A stretch of DNA of 64,000 nt from Rhodoferax sp. PAMC 29310 (GCF_017948265.1 NZ_CP072852.1:3286001-3350000), one strand, 5' to 3'; shown: positions 1 through 10,277, counted from the stretch's first letter. A program made the numbers and translations. The notes: a model not told the origin generated them from the sequence alone.

Positions 1-569
1 GGCAGCAGGTCGTAGGAGCCGCTTTCTTCACAAGTCTCAATCAAGCCGACGATGCGCGGGTGCGCGACTTTTTGCGCTTTAAGGGCTTGAATGGCCGCCA
101 GGCTGGCGTACACCGCATAGCCATCATCGGCGCCGCCCCGGCCGTAAAGTTTGCCGTCCTCATAACTTGGGGTCCAGGGCCCTAGGTCTTTGCGCCAACC
201 GTTGAATTCGGGTTGTTTGTCCAAATGACCGTACATCAACACCGTCTGGCTGAAGGGCGCTTTTTCGACCCCTGACTCTTGGCCGGCGGAGGCTGGCACT
301 TCGAAGAACAGCACCGGGGTGCGACCCTCCAAACGGATGACCTCCAGCGTCAGTCCCTCTACCTTTTGTGACTGAACCCAGGTGGCTGCGTCCCACAGCG
401 CGGTGTCAATGAAACCGTTGGCCGCCCAGTTGGGGTCGAACATGGGTGACTTGGCCGGAATCTGGATGTAGTCCTTGATGCGGTGAACAATGTCGTCGTC
501 CCAGGCCTGATTGATCTCGGCTTGTGCTTGCGCTGCGTTGAACAGGGAGGCGGGGATGGGTGCGTTCAT
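1..569 (-). CDS. M20 family metallopeptidase (N-terminal part, cut by window edge)
   Basis: The 189 visible codons are the N-terminal part of a zinc-dependent M20 (ArgE/DapE/carnosinase-like) peptidase that hydrolyses peptides or N-acyl amino acids. The metal-site motifs are in the expected order: GHLD (first His and Asp), then GRGGADDGY with the bridging Asp, then ETCEESGS with the catalytic Glu pair. The ATG at 569 overlaps the stop of the upstream chemoreceptor gene (ATGA), so the two are probably translationally coupled. The long N-terminus before GHLD resembles the carnosinase/CNDP-like branch. The exact substrate cannot be told. Confidence 0.88.
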   Translation of the reverse strand, partial: MNAPIPASLFNAAQAQAEINQAWDDDIVHRIKDYIQIPAKSPMFDPNWAANGFIDTALWDAATWVQSQKVEGLTLEVIRLEGRTPVLFFEVPASAGQESGVEKAPFSQTVLMYGHLDKQPEFNGWRKDLGPWTPSYEDGKLYGRGGADDGYAVYASLAAIQALKAQKVAHPRIVGLIETCEESGSYDLL

Positions 570-2584
570 GACAATCTCTTGGCTTGGGTGTGGCCCACGG
601 TTTGGGTCGCGGGTTGGCGGTTGCTTTGGTTGGAAAGACGAGGGGTCGACGGACCTGCCAGTTTGAACACCGCCACGGCCTCCGTCAAGCGGTTGGCCTG
701 GTCGCGCAGGCTCTCGGCGGCGGCGGCAGATTGCTCCACAAGCGCTGCATTTTGCTGGGTCATCTGGTCAAGCTGCCCGATGGCGCCGTTGACCGCGTCA
801 ATGCCCTCGGATTGCTCGAGCGATGCCGCCGTGATTTCTCCAATGATGTCGCTCACCCGCTGCACCGATCCGACGATTTCGTCCATGGTCTGACCGGCAG
901 TTTGAACCTGACGCGAGCCCGATTCGACCTTCTCCACCGAGGCGCCGATCAAGGTCTTGATCTCTCGGGCGGCTTCGGCGCTGCGCTGCGCCAAGCTTCT
1001 CACCTCACTGGCCACCACGGCAAAGCCGCGTCCCTGCTCACCCGCCCGGGCAGCCTCTACTGCGGCGTTCAGCGCGAGGATGTTGGTTTGAAAGGCAATG
1101 CTGTCAATAACGCCCACAATGTCCGCGATCTTGCGCGAGCTTTGGTTGATGTCGTTCATGGTGCTGACCACTTCTCCCACGGCAGAACCACCCCGGGCCG
1201 CTACCGTGGCGGCAGTATTGGCCAATTGGTTGGCCTGGCGGGCCGCATCGGCCGACTGCTTCACGGTGCCGGTCAGCTGATCCATGCTCGCGGCCGTGCG
1301 CTGCAAGTTGCTGGCGGTTTGTTCGGTTCGCACGCTCAAGTCCTGATTGCCGCTGGCGATCTCGGCGCTGGCTGTACCGACACTCTCAACGGCTTCGCGC
1401 ACCTGACCTAGGATGCTCAGATAGCGTTGGCGCATGCCTTCGACTTCGTTCACCAGAGTGCCAATCTCATCCTGGCGCGTGGTATGAAACGACTGCGTCA
1501 GATCACCGTGCGCAACGGCTGTGACCGCCGCCGTCAACTCGCCCAAGGGGCGGCTCACGCTACGTCGGACAAGCAAAAACAGGCCCACGCCCAGCAGCAC
1601 TGCCGTGCCAGCCATCAAGGCCCAGATGATGCGCATATTGGCCCAGTACTGCGCCATGGATTCGGCCTCCGGTACCTCGGCGACAAACCACCCGCTGCCA
1701 GAACTGGTTTTGCGCATGACCGCCCAGGTGTCTACTTTTTTCGTGTTCAAAAGGGGCAGGGCGTCGCGCACATAACTGTCCGCTGAGCTGGAGATGGCGG
1801 TGAGAAAAGCTTGAGCGTCCGGGTAGGTCTCTAGGACCTTTTTTCCTTGTGCTGCCGGGTGAACTTTGAACACCGCGGAGTCTGGCCCGCTTGGTGCGTT
1901 CATGTAGTAAACACCTCCCGTCTCGAAAAACTGGGTCTCGGCAATCTGCTTCTCCAGTGAGGCGACTTGCAAAGTGGTGTCGGTACCTACAAAGAAAATG
2001 CCCACAATAGCGCCTGCGCTATCCTTGATGGGGTCGTAATGGGTCATATAGGACTTGCCAAACAACAGGGCGGGCCCGGTGTAGGGCTGTCCGGCCAGCA
2101 TGCGGGCATAGGCTGGGTGCGCGCGGTCCAGCAAAGTGCCCATGGCGCGCTCTCCGTCCTGCTTCTTGAGTGAGGTGGTGATGCGCTTGAAGTCGTCGCC
2201 TTCCCGTGCGAATACCGTGGCCACACCGCCCGTGTCCTTGGAAAACCGGTCCACGGTGCTGAAATCGTTGTTGATCACTAGTCCAAAACTGAGCAGCTCA
2301 GAGGTGGTTTTGTTCCACATCGGGGTGGGGTCAAAGTCATGGCGAAAGTTGTTGTTGTAGGACTGCAGAACCAGTTCCCGGCCGGTCTTGTCAGCCGCCT
2401 CTGCGACGGTCACCACACTTTGCAAGCGGTCTGCCACCGAGCGCACCATTAACGCATGGGTGCTGCGGTGTTCGATCACACCAATGGCCACGCTGACGGT
2501 CAGCAAGACCAGGGCCAGACCCACCAGGGACAGCAAGGCCAGCCGGCCTGCGACGGATTGGGTTCGAGAAGTTGGTGTATTCAT
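566..2584 (-). CDS. methyl-accepting chemotaxis protein
   Basis: A 672-aa transmembrane chemoreceptor. From the chosen ATG at 2584 the order is: cytoplasmic start, TM helix (about 13-35), periplasmic Cache-like sensor (about 45-310), second TM (about 320-340), HAMP, then a long signalling hairpin. The hairpin tip NAAVEAARAGEQGRGFAVVA is the highly conserved CheW/CheA contact. No C-terminal NWETF-type CheR tether is seen; the protein ends in a Pro/Ser/Gln-rich tail. The reading frame stays open 30 codons upstream, but that stretch is not family-like. No other che genes are nearby, so this is an orphan receptor. The ligand is unknown. Confidence 0.92.
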   Translation of the reverse strand: MNTPTSRTQSVAGRLALLSLVGLALVLLTVSVAIGVIEHRSTHALMVRSVADRLQSVVTVAEAADKTGRELVLQSYNNNFRHDFDPTPMWNKTTSELLSFGLVINNDFSTVDRFSKDTGGVATVFAREGDDFKRITTSLKKQDGERAMGTLLDRAHPAYARMLAGQPYTGPALLFGKSYMTHYDPIKDSAGAIVGIFFVGTDTTLQVASLEKQIAETQFFETGGVYYMNAPSGPDSAVFKVHPAAQGKKVLETYPDAQAFLTAISSSADSYVRDALPLLNTKKVDTWAVMRKTSSGSGWFVAEVPEAESMAQYWANMRIIWALMAGTAVLLGVGLFLLVRRSVSRPLGELTAAVTAVAHGDLTQSFHTTRQDEIGTLVNEVEGMRQRYLSILGQVREAVESVGTASAEIASGNQDLSVRTEQTASNLQRTAASMDQLTGTVKQSADAARQANQLANTAATVAARGGSAVGEVVSTMNDINQSSRKIADIVGVIDSIAFQTNILALNAAVEAARAGEQGRGFAVVASEVRSLAQRSAEAAREIKTLIGASVEKVESGSRQVQTAGQTMDEIVGSVQRVSDIIGEITAASLEQSEGIDAVNGAIGQLDQMTQQNAALVEQSAAAAESLRDQANRLTEAVAVFKLAGPSTPRLSNQSNRQPATQTVGHTQAKRLS

Positions 2585-2727
2585 CAGGGCGTCCAATTCG
2601 TAATTATTTAAAACCCGGAATGCCGTCTTGGTGCAGGGCCTTACCGGGTGGTGGCGTTGATCCACCGGTTGCAACGACGCATCAGTCTAGCCGGAACTCG
2701 AGGTGCTTAGTGCTCCAAAATGACAGG

Positions 2728-3552
2728 CTATTCCCGGTGTGGGCGCCAGCCCAGGCCTTGCGTGGTACCGCCGGTCACTGCGCCCAGCCGGGGCCGGTAC
2801 TCACAGCCGACCCAGCCGGTGTAGCCCAATTCGTCCAGCAGCGCGAAGAGATAGGGGTAGTTCACCTCCCCTTGGTCGGGTTCGTGCCGCTCAGGCACGC
2901 CCGCGACCTGGATATGCGTCACTCGCCCGGTGGGCAGGTATTGGCGCAGTTTGCGACTCAGGTCCCCTTCCACAACCTGGCAGTGGTAGAGGTCCATTTG
3001 CACCTTGAGGTTGGGCGCGCCCACCTCCTGCACGATCTCATGGGCATGGTCTTGCCGGTTCAGAAAGTAGCGTGGCATGTCACGTGGGTTGATGGGCTCG
3101 ATCAACACCTCCACACCCTGCTGGGCCGCGAGACGGGCGGCCCAGCGCAAATTGTTCACATAAGTGGTGCGAAGCTGCGCCGGGTCAGTGTCGATGGACG
3201 CGAGACCCGCCATCACATGAATGCGCGGGCAGTGCAGCGCCTGGGCATAGTCCAGCGCCAATTGCACACCGAACTGGAAGTCCGCCTCACGCCCGGGCAG
3301 GCAAGCCAGGCCGCGCTCGCCTGCGTCCCAGGCCTGGGCACAGGTTACTGGGTCGGCGCCACCGGGCGGGGCGTTGAACAAGACCTGCTGTAGCGCGTTC
3401 GCCTTCAGGGCCGCCGCAAGTTCATGGGCAGGGAAGGCATAGGGAAACAGGTACTCTACAGCCTCAAATCCGTCGTTTTTCGCCGCCTCAAAACGCGCCA
3501 TGAAGGGCAGTTCCGGGTACAGCATGGACAGGTTGGCAGCAAAACGGGGCAT
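2728..3552 (-). CDS. hyi: hydroxypyruvate isomerase / OtnI-type TIM-barrel isomerase
   Basis: A 274-aa AP-endonuclease-2-type TIM barrel of the Hyi/OtnI family, which interconverts hydroxypyruvate and tartronate semialdehyde or, in OtnI, 2-oxo-tetronate. Visible family elements: N-terminal [21 protein letters not shown], the metal-ligand strand [13 protein letters not shown], the segment [10 protein letters not shown], and [21 protein letters not shown], which carry the conserved Glu, Asp, His and Arg residues. The length matches the family. It stands alone: no glyoxylate carboligase or tartronate semialdehyde reductase gene is adjacent, so the physiological substrate is not settled. Confidence 0.85.
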   Translation of the reverse strand: MPRFAANLSMLYPELPFMARFEAAKNDGFEAVEYLFPYAFPAHELAAALKANALQQVLFNAPPGGADPVTCAQAWDAGERGLACLPGREADFQFGVQLALDYAQALHCPRIHVMAGLASIDTDPAQLRTTYVNNLRWAARLAAQQGVEVLIEPINPRDMPRYFLNRQDHAHEIVQEVGAPNLKVQMDLYHCQVVEGDLSRKLRQYLPTGRVTHIQVAGVPERHEPDQGEVNYPYLFALLDELGYTGWVGCEYRPRLGAVTGGTTQGLGWRPHRE

Positions 3553-3610
3553 GGGCGATTCACCGGATTTGAAGAGGAAAACAGTGTCGCATAGCCCTGG
3601 AGTTGGGTGC

Positions 3611-5026
3611 TCAGGCCAAACCCATCAGCCGCAAACCCAGCCCGGTCAGCGCGCAAGCGGCGATCACGGGGATCACCCCCCACTTAAAGCGCAGCAAGGC
3701 CAACGCAGCCAAAGCCACCAGCGCCAGGGCAGCGAAGTCGATGGGTAGGCCAAACAGGCCGCTAGCCCCCGGTTGGTGAGCGATATGCACTATAAAAAAC
3801 AGAGCAAGACTGGCAATGACTCCGACTACGGCGGCGGTGATGGCGGTGAGCGGCGCTGTGAACTTGAGCTTGCCGTGGGTCGACTCCACCAGCGGCCCGC
3901 CCGCCAGAATGAACAGAAAAGACGGCAAAAACGTGAACCAGGTCACCACCGTCGCTGCCAGCGCGGCGCCCAGAAACAAGCTGTCTGGCCCCAGCACCTG
4001 CTTGACCCATCCGCCCAAAAAACCGACGTAGGCCACCACCATGATCAACGGCCCCGGCGTGGTTTCCCCCAGCGCCAAACCGTCCATCATCTGCGGCCCG
4101 GTGAGCCAGCCAAAGTGCTCAACGCCCCCTTGGTAGACATAAGGGAGCACCGCGTAAGCACCGCCAAAAGTCAGCAGCGCCGCCTTGGTGAAGAACAGAC
4201 CCATCTGCGTCAGCGTGCTTTGCGCGCCTTGCCAGCCCACCAGCGCGGCCATCGGCAGCAGCCACAGCAAGGCCCCCACCAGCACCACGGCGGCCAGGCG
4301 GCCCTTGCGAAACTGGGCGTGCGCTGGCGTGGGGGTGTCGTCGTCAATCAGCGAGGCGACGCGCACCGCTGGCGCGGCCCCCTTGGCACCATGGCCGCCG
4401 CCGGCGGCAAACTGCGCCGGCGCCCAGCGCTGGCCCAGCCAGCCGGTAAGCGCAGCCCCCAGCACCACCCAGGGAAAGGGAATGTTCAGCAGCGCCACTG
4501 CTATGAAACTCAGAGTAGCTACCGCCCATAGAACGGGCGCTGTGGCCGGTTTCTTCAATGTTTTAGAACCTATGCGGTGGACCGCTTGCAACACAATGGC
4601 TGCCACTGCCGGTTTGATGCCGTACAGCAAACCGGCTACCCACGGCACACTGCCAAACACCACGTAGATCCAGCTCAGCCCCGTCAGGATGAACAGGGAC
4701 GGCAGCACAAACAATGCGCCCGCCACCACGCCGCCCCAGGTGCGGTGCATGAGCCAGCCAATGCAAGTGGCCAGTTGCTGCGCCTCGGGGCCTGGCAGCA
4801 CCATGCAGTAATTCAACGCGTGCAGAAAGCGACGCTCGGAAATCCAGCGTTTTTCCTCCACCAACTCGCGGTGCATGATGGCAATTTGCCCAGCCGGGCC
4901 ACCAAAGCTGATGAACCCCAGCTTCAGCCAGAATTTGAGCGCCTCCCAAAAAGGCACGGCAGCCACGGCCTCAGGGGGCGTCAACGTGGGTGCCGGGACG
5001 GGCCCGGTGTTGAGGTTAGCGCTCAT
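3611..5026 (-). CDS. chrA: chromate transporter ChrA (two-domain CHR family)
   Basis: A 471-aa polytopic membrane protein with two tandem chromate-transport domains, the long-chain ChrA form that exports chromate. The first half carries [20 protein letters not shown] and the second half carries the parallel [19 protein letters not shown] and [13 protein letters not shown] motifs typical of CHR repeats. About 10-12 hydrophobic segments are visible. The ATG at 5026 overlaps the stop of the upstream rhodanese/ChrB gene (ATGA), supporting a two-gene chromate operon. The frame is open upstream of this ATG, but that stretch lies inside the preceding gene. Confidence 0.93.
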   Translation of the reverse strand: MSANLNTGPVPAPTLTPPEAVAAVPFWEALKFWLKLGFISFGGPAGQIAIMHRELVEEKRWISERRFLHALNYCMVLPGPEAQQLATCIGWLMHRTWGGVVAGALFVLPSLFILTGLSWIYVVFGSVPWVAGLLYGIKPAVAAIVLQAVHRIGSKTLKKPATAPVLWAVATLSFIAVALLNIPFPWVVLGAALTGWLGQRWAPAQFAAGGGHGAKGAAPAVRVASLIDDDTPTPAHAQFRKGRLAAVVLVGALLWLLPMAALVGWQGAQSTLTQMGLFFTKAALLTFGGAYAVLPYVYQGGVEHFGWLTGPQMMDGLALGETTPGPLIMVVAYVGFLGGWVKQVLGPDSLFLGAALAATVVTWFTFLPSFLFILAGGPLVESTHGKLKFTAPLTAITAAVVGVIASLALFFIVHIAHQPGASGLFGLPIDFAALALVALAALALLRFKWGVIPVIAACALTGLGLRLMGLA

Positions 5027-5850
5027 AGCGGTTTCCAGTTGTGTTTTTCGTCTTGCCCGGCCACAGCTTGGGTACACCATGCGTACAGCGCGTCATAAGC
5101 CCGCATCATGGTTTCCAGCATGATGTGGTCATCGGCTTGGATGTGGGACATGCCCACCGACAACGCGACCAACCCGGCGCACTGCGGCGCCAAATCCGGC
5201 CGGTCCGTGTCCGCACCCCGCACGATCAAGGCCAGCCGCGCCAGCGCCGCATCGCTGCCCAGCCGGTAGTGTTTGATGAAGGCATCAAAACTGCAGAGGT
5301 CACCGTCGTGAGAAAACTCGGTCGCAGCCACACTTGGCGCGACGTCGTACACCACCGCGCCTTCGCGTTGGGCCACGGCAGCGACCTGCTCAGTGGGCAC
5401 ATAGAGAAACTGGGCTTGGGTGTCCACAAAACGGCGAATCAGCCAGGGGCAGGCAATGCGGTCAATCTTGGGGCGGGCCCGCGTAATCCAGCGGGTGGCG
5501 CTGCCTGCTACTTTGGCCGTTGTGGGGTAGCCCTGCTCGCGCCAGGCTTCCACGCCGCCTTGCAGAAAAATGGCGTTGATGCCCCGGCTGCGCAGCGCCG
5601 TCATGGTGGTCTGGCTCACCTCGTGACCATGGACGCAGGCGACCACCACCTGGGTGGCGGGTGGCAGGGTGGCAGCCCACGCCTCAACCTCAAAGGGCCC
5701 TCGCCGCAAAGCGCCAGGCAGCGAGTGAGGCGAGGCCTGGTAAGCCTCGTTTTTACGCACGTCAATTAGCAAGGGCGCGTCGTTGGAGCAGAGTTGTGCT
5801 GACAACTCGGCAGGCGAGCAGGAGAAAACAGGCGGTTTTGTGGTGTCCAT
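5023..5850 (-). CDS. rhodanese-ChrB domain fusion protein, chromate resistance associated
   Basis: A 275-aa cytoplasmic protein. Residues about 8-110 form a rhodanese domain (LLIDVRKNEAYQASPHSLPGA; active-site loop VVACVHGHE with a Cys). Residues about 130-270 match the ChrB C-terminal domain (ARPKIDRIACPWLIRRFVD, YDVAPSVAATEFSHDGDLCSFD). ChrB-type proteins regulate or assist the cognate ChrA exporter. The N-terminal DNA-binding part of classical ChrB is replaced here by rhodanese, so a regulatory role is doubtful and a redox or sulfur-transfer role is possible. The ATG at 5850 is the best start; its stop overlaps chrA. Confidence 0.88.
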   Translation of the reverse strand: MDTTKPPVFSCSPAELSAQLCSNDAPLLIDVRKNEAYQASPHSLPGALRRGPFEVEAWAATLPPATQVVVACVHGHEVSQTTMTALRSRGINAIFLQGGVEAWREQGYPTTAKVAGSATRWITRARPKIDRIACPWLIRRFVDTQAQFLYVPTEQVAAVAQREGAVVYDVAPSVAATEFSHDGDLCSFDAFIKHYRLGSDAALARLALIVRGADTDRPDLAPQCAGLVALSVGMSHIQADDHIMLETMMRAYDALYAWCTQAVAGQDEKHNWKPL

Positions 5851-5991
5851 GATGAGTCCATCGAAAGTTGCAGCTGTTGGACGGGACACCGTCTTGGGTT
5901 TCTTGCAAAACCGATACCGGGGCGCTGAAACCCCGAGCAGATGAATATAGCAGCAAACTTCCGCGACGGACAAGGCTGCCCAGCCCCAAAT

Positions 5992-7653
5992 TCACTGCGC
6001 CATATCGGCTCCGAAGAGGGTGCGAGCCTCGGCTGCCAGCAGGGGTTGGCTGAGCAATTGACCTTGAATATACCCGCACCCCTTGCTGCGAAGGAAGTCA
6101 TATTGCTCCTGTGTTTCCACACCTTCGGCAATGGTCTCAATGCCCAGGCTTTGCGCCATGGTGATGACCGCGACGACGATAGCGCGGTCATCATCGTCCA
6201 GTGCAATGTCGCGCACAAAGGACTGGTCAATTTTCAACCTGCTGACCTTGAAGCGTTTTAGGTACGCCAATGAGGAATACCCCGTGCCGAAATCGTCAAT
6301 GGCCAAGGAAACGCCATGCGCATGCAACTCGTCCATGACCCCAATCGCGGCCATGGCGTTTTCCATCGCCACCCCCTCGGTCAGTTTCAGCTCCAGCAAG
6401 TGGGGCGGTACATTGGCTTCCTCCAGCAATTGGGTGACCAGTTCCGGGAATTTTGGGTGACGGAATTGCACCGCTGAAAGATTCACCGACATGGTGATGG
6501 GGGGTACGCCGTCATCGATCCAGCGCCTGAGCTGCGCTATGGCTTCACGCAACACCCACTCCCCTATCTCGATGATCTGCCCGCTGCTTTCCGCCACCGG
6601 AATGAATTCCATTGGCGTCACCGAACCGATCTCCGGGTGCCGCCAGCGCAAAAGCGCTTCGACCCCGACGATGGCGCCCGAAGCCAACGATTGTTGGGGC
6701 TGGTATTTCAGACTGAGCTGATCTCGGGGGAGCGCGAAGCGCAGGGCGTTCTCCAGCAACAAGGTGCGGGCAGATAGGGCCTGCATCTCGGGCGTGAAAA
6801 ACCGAAAATTATTGCGGCCTTCCTGTTTGGCTCGGTACATGGCTACATCGGCGCACTTGGACAAGGTGTCGAAATCCATGCCGTCACCGGGGTACATCGC
6901 GATGCCAATAGAGCGCGTCACGATTAACTCGTGTTGCTCCAACTGGCAGGGGCGTGACAGCAAGCCCATCAACTTCTCCGCAACGTGCGCGGCTGCGGCA
7001 GCGTTGTTGCCGGGCAGCAGCAGCAGAAACTCGTCTCCGCCGAGGCGGGATACCGTGTCCTCCTCCCGCACTGCCAAACTCAGGCGCCCTGCCAGCTCAA
7101 CCAACAGCAGATCCCCTATGCGGTGTTCCAGTGTGTCGTTGACATTCTTGAAATGATCCAGGTCCAGGTCCAGCAACAGCACGGCCAGTGGCGTTTGGCT
7201 ACGCTGGGCCGTACTCAGAGCATGAGTGATTCGGTCATTGAGCAAGACCCGGTTGGGCAATCCTGTCAGCGAATCGAAGTGCGCCAACTGTTGAATACGG
7301 GCCTCTCGCGCTTTGTGCTCTGAAATGTCACGAACAAAGGCGCAAATTCGCTCGTCGGCACCAAACTGGACGTAGTTGGCGACCACCTCTACGGGGAAGG
7401 TGCGACCAACTCGTGTCTGGTAGTGGGTTTCATAGGTCAGCGAGCCGATGCGGCGAACATCGTCAAAATGGGCTCGCCAGTCTGCCAAATCGCCAGCGAC
7501 CGTCACGGCGGACATCTCCATCGTGAGTAGTTCATGACGCTCGTAGCCAAGTGATCGGCAAGCGGCCTGGTTCACGTCAACGATACGCGCATCGGGTGTC
7601 ACCCAAAACAAGGCCTCTGAGGCGGCCTCGACACTAATCCGCGTCAGGCGCAA
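5992..7653 (-). CDS. PAS-GGDEF-EAL protein (probable C-terminal part of a longer signalling protein)
   Basis: A 553-aa open frame: PAS (about 5-120), GGDEF diguanylate cyclase (about 130-290; RLGGDEF is intact) and EAL phosphodiesterase (about 305-545; EALLRW and DDFGTGYSSLAYLKR intact). Both c-di-GMP catalytic domains look competent. The only available start is TTG at 7653, with no ribosome site, and it begins in the middle of a linker. Removing two bases from the CG repeat just upstream (about 7663-7677) joins it in frame to the GAF domain of the next open frame. It is therefore probably the 3' part of a frameshifted gene rather than an independent one. Confidence 0.85.
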   Translation of the reverse strand: MRLTRISVEAASEALFWVTPDARIVDVNQAACRSLGYERHELLTMEMSAVTVAGDLADWRAHFDDVRRIGSLTYETHYQTRVGRTFPVEVVANYVQFGADERICAFVRDISEHKAREARIQQLAHFDSLTGLPNRVLLNDRITHALSTAQRSQTPLAVLLLDLDLDHFKNVNDTLEHRIGDLLLVELAGRLSLAVREEDTVSRLGGDEFLLLLPGNNAAAAAHVAEKLMGLLSRPCQLEQHELIVTRSIGIAMYPGDGMDFDTLSKCADVAMYRAKQEGRNNFRFFTPEMQALSARTLLLENALRFALPRDQLSLKYQPQQSLASGAIVGVEALLRWRHPEIGSVTPMEFIPVAESSGQIIEIGEWVLREAIAQLRRWIDDGVPPITMSVNLSAVQFRHPKFPELVTQLLEEANVPPHLLELKLTEGVAMENAMAAIGVMDELHAHGVSLAIDDFGTGYSSLAYLKRFKVSRLKIDQSFVRDIALDDDDRAIVVAVITMAQSLGIETIAEGVETQEQYDFLRSKGCGYIQGQLLSQPLLAAEARTLFGADMAQ

Positions 7654-10277
7654 GGCATCTTCGGCGCGCGCGCCGCGTCCCGATCAAAGTTGTTCAGTGC
7701 AAAGCTGATGTCGTCCGCCATCTCGATCAGCAAGCGTTTTGTCGCGTCGTCAAACGCATGTGCTTCATCAGCGTACAAATTGAACGAACCCACGGTTTCG
7801 CCCGAGAGAAACAGCGGCAGAGCGGCGCATGAGCGCCAGCCAAACTGCAGGCCGCTCTCTCGCCAGGGGGCCATTCGGGGGTCATTGATAAAGTCTTGGC
7901 ACCAAACCGGCTCGCCGGTCAAAACGGCGGTGCCTACCGGCCCGCCGCTTCGGGGGCTGGTTGGGTCCAGGGACACGGCGACGTCCTGCAAATAGCCTTC
8001 GGATCCCTCGCCAAAGCCGGCGCCCACGTTGACACGGGAGTTGGGTACGTCCGCCAGGCCGATCCAGGCCATTTTCAAGCCACCAAAGCGCACGGAATCC
8101 AGGCACACCTGATGGAACAATTCGTCTGAGGAGGCGCAGCGCACAATGGCCTGGTTGCACTGGCTTAACGCCGCGTAGAGTTGCGACATGCGGCGGATTT
8201 TTTCCTGCGCGGCCTTGCGCTCCGTGATGTCGCGCGCCACGGCCAGCACGCCGGTCAGTTGGTATTGCGGGTCAAACACCGGCGTGTTGACCACCTCAAA
8301 GAGGATGCGTTGCCCCGTTTCGGCACTGGTCAGCCAATGCTCTCGGGTCACCGGGCGCTTCTCCTGAACCACCTCCCGGTCGTGTTCGCGAAGCGCCTGG
8401 GCCACTTTGGCGTCAAACACACAGTCATCCATGCGCCCGAGCAGGTCGGACTGGGTCAGTCCAGTGAGACGGGCCATCGATGGATTGCTGGCCAGGTAGT
8501 TGCCTTGCAGGTTCTTTTGCCAGATGAGGTCGGGAATGGCATCAAAGGTGGCCTTGAGTTGGGCCTGCGCCAGCTGCAGTTGCGCGGTGCGTTCGACGAC
8601 CTGAACTTCCAATGTGTTGTTCAATTCCTCGAGTTCGGCGTATAAGCGCTGCGAAGTCTTTTCGAGCCGGTAGCGCATGAGCGCATGGTCGATCGCGTGC
8701 GGCAGCTGAACCAGATAGTCGTTGCGCTTAACCAGATAATCACTCGCGCCCAACCGCAGCAAGGCCACGGCGGTGGCCTCGTCACCGCGCCCCGTGATCA
8801 CGACGATCGGCAGATCAATATCGCGCAGATTGAATTCATGGACAAACTCGAGTGCATCCATGCCAGGTACACGCAGATCCGTCAGGACCAGATCAATGTG
8901 GTGAGGTGCGGACAGCAGCCATAGGGCGTCAGAGCAACTGCTCACCACCTGAAGTTCCAGTTGCGGCGCGTGGACCAAGAAGTGATGCAGGGTCAGCTCT
9001 GCATCCATCGCATTGGGTTCAATATAGAGAATGCGTTGCGTCCGGGGGGCCTCAGCCCCTTCAATGCGAGAGCGTTTGCGACGACCGGTGAGCAAGGTAC
9101 GCAGCAGAGCCGGCAAGTCACTGAGGTAGTCCCCACTTTTTGAGATGTAGTCTGCGGCCCCTGCTCGCAAGGCGCTTGCGACCGTTTCGTCATCGCCCGC
9201 ACCTGTCACCATGACGACCGGCAACCCCAGGCCGAGCGTCCGCATCTGGGCGAGAACTTCCAGTCCATCCATGTCAGGCAGGCGGTTGTCCAGCAGCAAC
9301 ACGTCATAAGTGTCAAGTCCCGCCTGTTCATAAACTCGCTTGACAAACAAATCAGGTTTTCCTGCGCGCCATTTCTGCAAAGCTTGAATAGGTTCTTGGT
9401 GCTTCAAAGCCCGCTGCGGGATATGGTGGTTGTAGGTCTTTAAATAGAGCGTCAGAGTCGTCTCCAGCTCAGCCGCTGATGAGAAACGTGTTTGCTTAAC
9501 CAAGTCGCTGATGCGCCCATTGAAGCGCTCCACCATGCCATTGGTTTGCGGATGGCGTGGGGGCGACAGGCGATGCACGATACCCATCTCGGCACAGCTG
9601 ATGTCGAACGTATGCTTGCCCGTGGCTTGTTTGCTCTTGGCTGTAAAACGGTCGGTAAATTGACTTCCGTTGTCAGTCAGAATCTTTTGAATTCTCATGG
9701 GCGAGACTTTTCTCAACCGGCACAAAAAATCGGTACTGCTGACGTCAGTCTGGTCGTTGTAAATGTGGAAATAGACCCACCGTGTCGCTCGATCAATGGC
9801 CACAAAGAGGTAGCGCCTCTTCGTCTCATCAGGCATCTGCGGCAGGTACTTGCTGTCAATGTGTATGAATCCAGGCTCGTAGTCCTTGAAGGTTTTCAGT
9901 GGCGCAGGCTCCCCCTCAACTTGTGGCAGCAGGCCTTTCAGATCGGAGACGCCATGGCGGCGCAAACAACGGTCCAAGCCTGAGCGTGAAACAGCGGCAT
10001 TGATGAACTCGCGGGTGATCGCCAGCAGGTCGTCCAGGGGCAGTAGAACTGTGCGCCGAAGCTCGACAACAAGTTGCTCCTGCGCTGGACTGAGCGTCGT
10101 CTTCAGCGTACGCGGGCGGTGGGAGCGATCCTCTGAATCTTCGCGCTCTTTCCACTTGCGAGCGGTGGCGGGCGTGATGTTGTATCGGTCGGCCAGCGCA
10201 CTGGCACCAGCGGGCGAGGTCCTTATCTCAGCGCGTGTGCGAGGGGTGGTTCGGGCGCAGGGATGGACTTGACTCAT
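7644..10277 (-). CDS. chimeric ORF: IS481 transposase fused in frame to REC-REC-PAS-GAF signalling protein
   Basis: An 877-aa open frame. Residues 1-322 are the IS481-family transposase (helix-turn-helix region at about 25-60; DDE core with IHIDSKYLP, ILTDNGSQF and NGMVERFNGR). The insertion sequence has no stop codon of its own, so the frame runs through its end into the host gene. After the junction come the second half of a receiver domain (VLLLDNRLPDMDGLEVL), a complete receiver (about 415-535; DLVLTDLRVPGMD), a coiled coil, a PAS domain (about 575-690) and a GAF domain (about 700-860). The frame ends at an out-of-place TGA after a CG-repeat frameshift. Confidence 0.85.
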   Translation of the reverse strand: MSQVHPCARTTPRTRAEIRTSPAGASALADRYNITPATARKWKEREDSEDRSHRPRTLKTTLSPAQEQLVVELRRTVLLPLDDLLAITREFINAAVSRSGLDRCLRRHGVSDLKGLLPQVEGEPAPLKTFKDYEPGFIHIDSKYLPQMPDETKRRYLFVAIDRATRWVYFHIYNDQTDVSSTDFLCRLRKVSPMRIQKILTDNGSQFTDRFTAKSKQATGKHTFDISCAEMGIVHRLSPPRHPQTNGMVERFNGRISDLVKQTRFSSAAELETTLTLYLKTYNHHIPQRALKHQEPIQALQKWRAGKPDLFVKRVYEQAGLDTYDVLLLDNRLPDMDGLEVLAQMRTLGLGLPVVMVTGAGDDETVASALRAGAADYISKSGDYLSDLPALLRTLLTGRRKRSRIEGAEAPRTQRILYIEPNAMDAELTLHHFLVHAPQLELQVVSSCSDALWLLSAPHHIDLVLTDLRVPGMDALEFVHEFNLRDIDLPIVVITGRGDEATAVALLRLGASDYLVKRNDYLVQLPHAIDHALMRYRLEKTSQRLYAELEELNNTLEVQVVERTAQLQLAQAQLKATFDAIPDLIWQKNLQGNYLASNPSMARLTGLTQSDLLGRMDDCVFDAKVAQALREHDREVVQEKRPVTREHWLTSAETGQRILFEVVNTPVFDPQYQLTGVLAVARDITERKAAQEKIRRMSQLYAALSQCNQAIVRCASSDELFHQVCLDSVRFGGLKMAWIGLADVPNSRVNVGAGFGEGSEGYLQDVAVSLDPTSPRSGGPVGTAVLTGEPVWCQDFINDPRMAPWRESGLQFGWRSCAALPLFLSGETVGSFNLYADEAHAFDDATKRLLIEMADDISFALNNFDRDAARAPKMPCA

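Noticed and set aside
584..1411. A 275-codon plus-strand frame opposite the chemoreceptor
   Set aside because: Shadow of the conserved signalling domain; no start-site context and no recognisable protein.
3773..4531. A 252-codon plus-strand frame opposite chrA
   Set aside because: Gln/His/Arg-rich antisense shadow of a membrane protein gene.
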